A DNA stretch of 6,922 nucleotides, from NCBI GenBank assembly GCA_035541775.1, contig DATKMP010000028.1, forward strand, positions 1-6,922, read 5' to 3'. Position numbers and translations under genes: made by a program. The DNA is from DATKMP01 sp035541775. GTDB taxonomy: Bacteria > Bacteroidota > Ignavibacteria > UBA10030. How positions within the stretch are numbered: position 1 is the first letter of the stretch; each line of letters begins with the position of its first letter. Positions 5,749-6,922 of the stretch are shown in pieces. The notes below the pieces were generated by a model. It was not told the DNA's origin, searched no databases, and saw nothing but the letters and a program-made list of their open reading frames with translations.

Positions 5749-6922
5749 TTACAGCATGCCGCTTTGCTTGCGCAAAAACCATTCCATCGAGAAGAGCAAA
5801 ATCACAAGGGCAAGCACCCAGCGGGAATTCCATAATTCGATTTCGGCGGCGCGGGTGAGTTCCCGCGGTTTAAAATTCGGAAGCAACGCAATGTCCTTTG
5901 GCATTTCTGAAATTGCGATGGAAGCATAATATTTGCCGCCGGTGTGTGCGGCAATTTGCTGCAAGAGCGGCTGATTCATGCGCGTCTCAAAAAATTCTGC
6001 ATTCGCTCCACCGACGGAAAAGACGCCGTTGCCTGTGCCGATTTCTTTTCCGCCGAATTGCACGCGCGCTGAAAATTTGTAATCGCCTTCCGGCAATTGA
6101 TCGAACGCCGCGCGATACTGCCCGCTGCCGATGGAAGTTAATGCCAGCGTCGAAGTTTCTTTGCCCTGCACTGCCTGCACTTCTATTTGAGCATCATCCA
6201 CCGGTTGATAATTTTCATCATATACCTGCGCGGTAAATTCGACCGGTTCCTCTGACGTGAAAATATCTTTTGACGGCTGCACGCGAATGCGCCGGTCGTC
6301 CTCCCGCGTTGTCAACCAGCGAACGCTGTGGACGAGCATTTGTTCCAACAAGCGCGATTGCGGGCTTCCCGCATCCGATAATAATTGCCATCGCCAAATT
6401 CCGTACCCAAGGATCGCCTCGGATTTTTTTTGTTGGAGATTTTGAACGACGATCAAAGGATCATTCAAGACCGTTGATTGCAACCGTGCGGTTGCCAGCA
6501 CCGATGCTTCCGGTTTTGCGCGACAGTTGTTTTGCATGCGAAATACCGGCGGCAGCGTATTCCACAATGTTCGCGTGTCGTTATTCGCTTCATCGTTTAA
6601 TATCGGATGCGTTCGCTGAGATTCGTTGACCGCGATAAAAATTTGTTCTTCGTTTGTTCCGGTTTGCTGCCATGTGAACGGCAGCCGTTGCTCGATCGGT
6701 TTGAGTTTTGAATACTCCGTCGTACGGCTGGCAATAAAAAGAAACGGCGTATCGTTGGAAAGCGAATGAAAGAGCGTTGAAATATTTCCCGGCATGCTTT
6801 CCGCAACGGGAAATCCGACAATAATGACACACTCTGCGTCTGCCAAAAAATTTTGATCCAGCGCATGTGCCTGCGGCTGATCCTGTGCGTATTCAATAAA
6901 AGTTTTGAGATCGATGTCTTTA
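5749..6922 (-). CDS. C-terminal part of a membrane-anchored envelope protein with glutamine-amidotransferase-like and Ig-like regions (5' end outside window)
   Basis: The frame stays open to the right edge, so 390 residues are visible and the true start lies outside; the TTG at 6846-6844 is internal. The first 200 visible residues alternate hydrophobic strands and helices (ECVIIVGFP, PFLFIAS) and include ILGYGIWRW (about 170-178) and HSVRWL (about 198-203). These fit the class I glutamine-amidotransferase-like fold found in large VWA-type membrane proteins, where the glutaminase cysteine is usually lost. Residues about 215-305 look like an Ig-like beta domain (VYDENYQPVDDAQIEV, EGDYKFSA). A conserved-looking TGGKYY (327-332) precedes one C-terminal membrane span (about 368-382, WVLALVILLFSMEWF) and a short basic tail RKQSGML. 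The bulk is therefore probably periplasmic with the tail in the cytoplasm. No enzymatic residues are recognised. The gene precedes the amidase by 74 bases and may share its transcript. Function is unknown; family assignment is by architecture. Confidence 0.72.
   Translation of the reverse strand, partial: KDIDLKTFIEYAQDQPQAHALDQNFLADAECVIIVGFPVAESMPGNISTLFHSLSNDTPFLFIASRTTEYSKLKPIEQRLPFTWQQTGTNEEQIFIAVNESQRTHPILNDEANNDTRTLWNTLPPVFRMQNNCRAKPEASVLATARLQSTVLNDPLIVVQNLQQKKSEAILGYGIWRWQLLSDAGSPQSRLLEQMLVHSVRWLTTREDDRRIRVQPSKDIFTSEEPVEFTAQVYDENYQPVDDAQIEVQAVQGKETSTLALTSIGSGQYRAAFDQLPEGDYKFSARVQFGGKEIGTGNGVFSVGGANAEFFETRMNQPLLQQIAAHTGGKYYASIAISEMPKDIALLPNFKPRELTRAAEIELWNSRWVLALVILLFSMEWFLRKQSGML

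Noticed and set aside
6844..6846. TTG as the start of the right-hand minus-strand gene
   Set aside because: The frame stays open through the window edge and the upstream residues continue the same fold, so this is an internal leucine codon in a truncated gene.
1..6922. Search for CRISPR array, tRNA, insertion sequence ends or tandem repeats
   Set aside because: No spaced direct repeats, cloverleaf, transposase or terminal inverted repeats were seen; recurring GCCGGAAG-type words come from Leu-Pro-Glu codons and are unevenly spaced.

Overview
This window looks like ordinary chromosome from a Gram-negative bacterium with near-even GC. My best guess is the Bacteroidota/Chlorobiota/Ignavibacteria (FCB) neighbourhood. 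The basis is weak Shine-Dalgarno signals, a DnaG followed directly by a ferredoxin, and a membrane protein of the large glutamine-amidotransferase/VWA-like type with an EWxLR C-terminus. No rRNA or other marker is present, so the placement is tentative.

Layout: (1) positions 1-402 (+) hold the C-terminal end of a methyl-accepting chemotaxis protein, cut by the left edge and followed by a clear intrinsic terminator at about 424-463. (2) A tight same-strand set runs from 510 to 3849: DNA primase dnaG, an 80-residue 2[4Fe-4S] ferredoxin 8 nt behind it, and a geranylgeranyl-reductase-family flavoprotein 32 nt further on. (3) After a convergent gap of only 13 bp, two envelope genes lie on the minus strand: an exported N-acetylmuramoyl-L-alanine amidase (5674 down to 3863), preceded in its transcription direction by the C-terminal part of a single-span membrane protein (5749 to the right edge, 5' end outside the window). 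There is no gene-free stretch longer than about 110 bases.

How the genes work together: the ferredoxin and the flavoprotein are the most interesting pair. Geranylgeranyl reductases saturate isoprenoid double bonds, and in at least one archaeon (Methanosarcina acetivorans) the enzyme works with a ferredoxin encoded beside it. Here the same pairing sits in a bacterium behind dnaG, suggesting a ferredoxin-driven prenyl-chain reductase whose substrate (menaquinone tail or another isoprenoid) cannot be read from the sequence. The two minus-strand genes both act at the cell envelope; whether they are functionally linked is unknown. I found no mobile element, CRISPR array, tRNA, rRNA or riboswitch.
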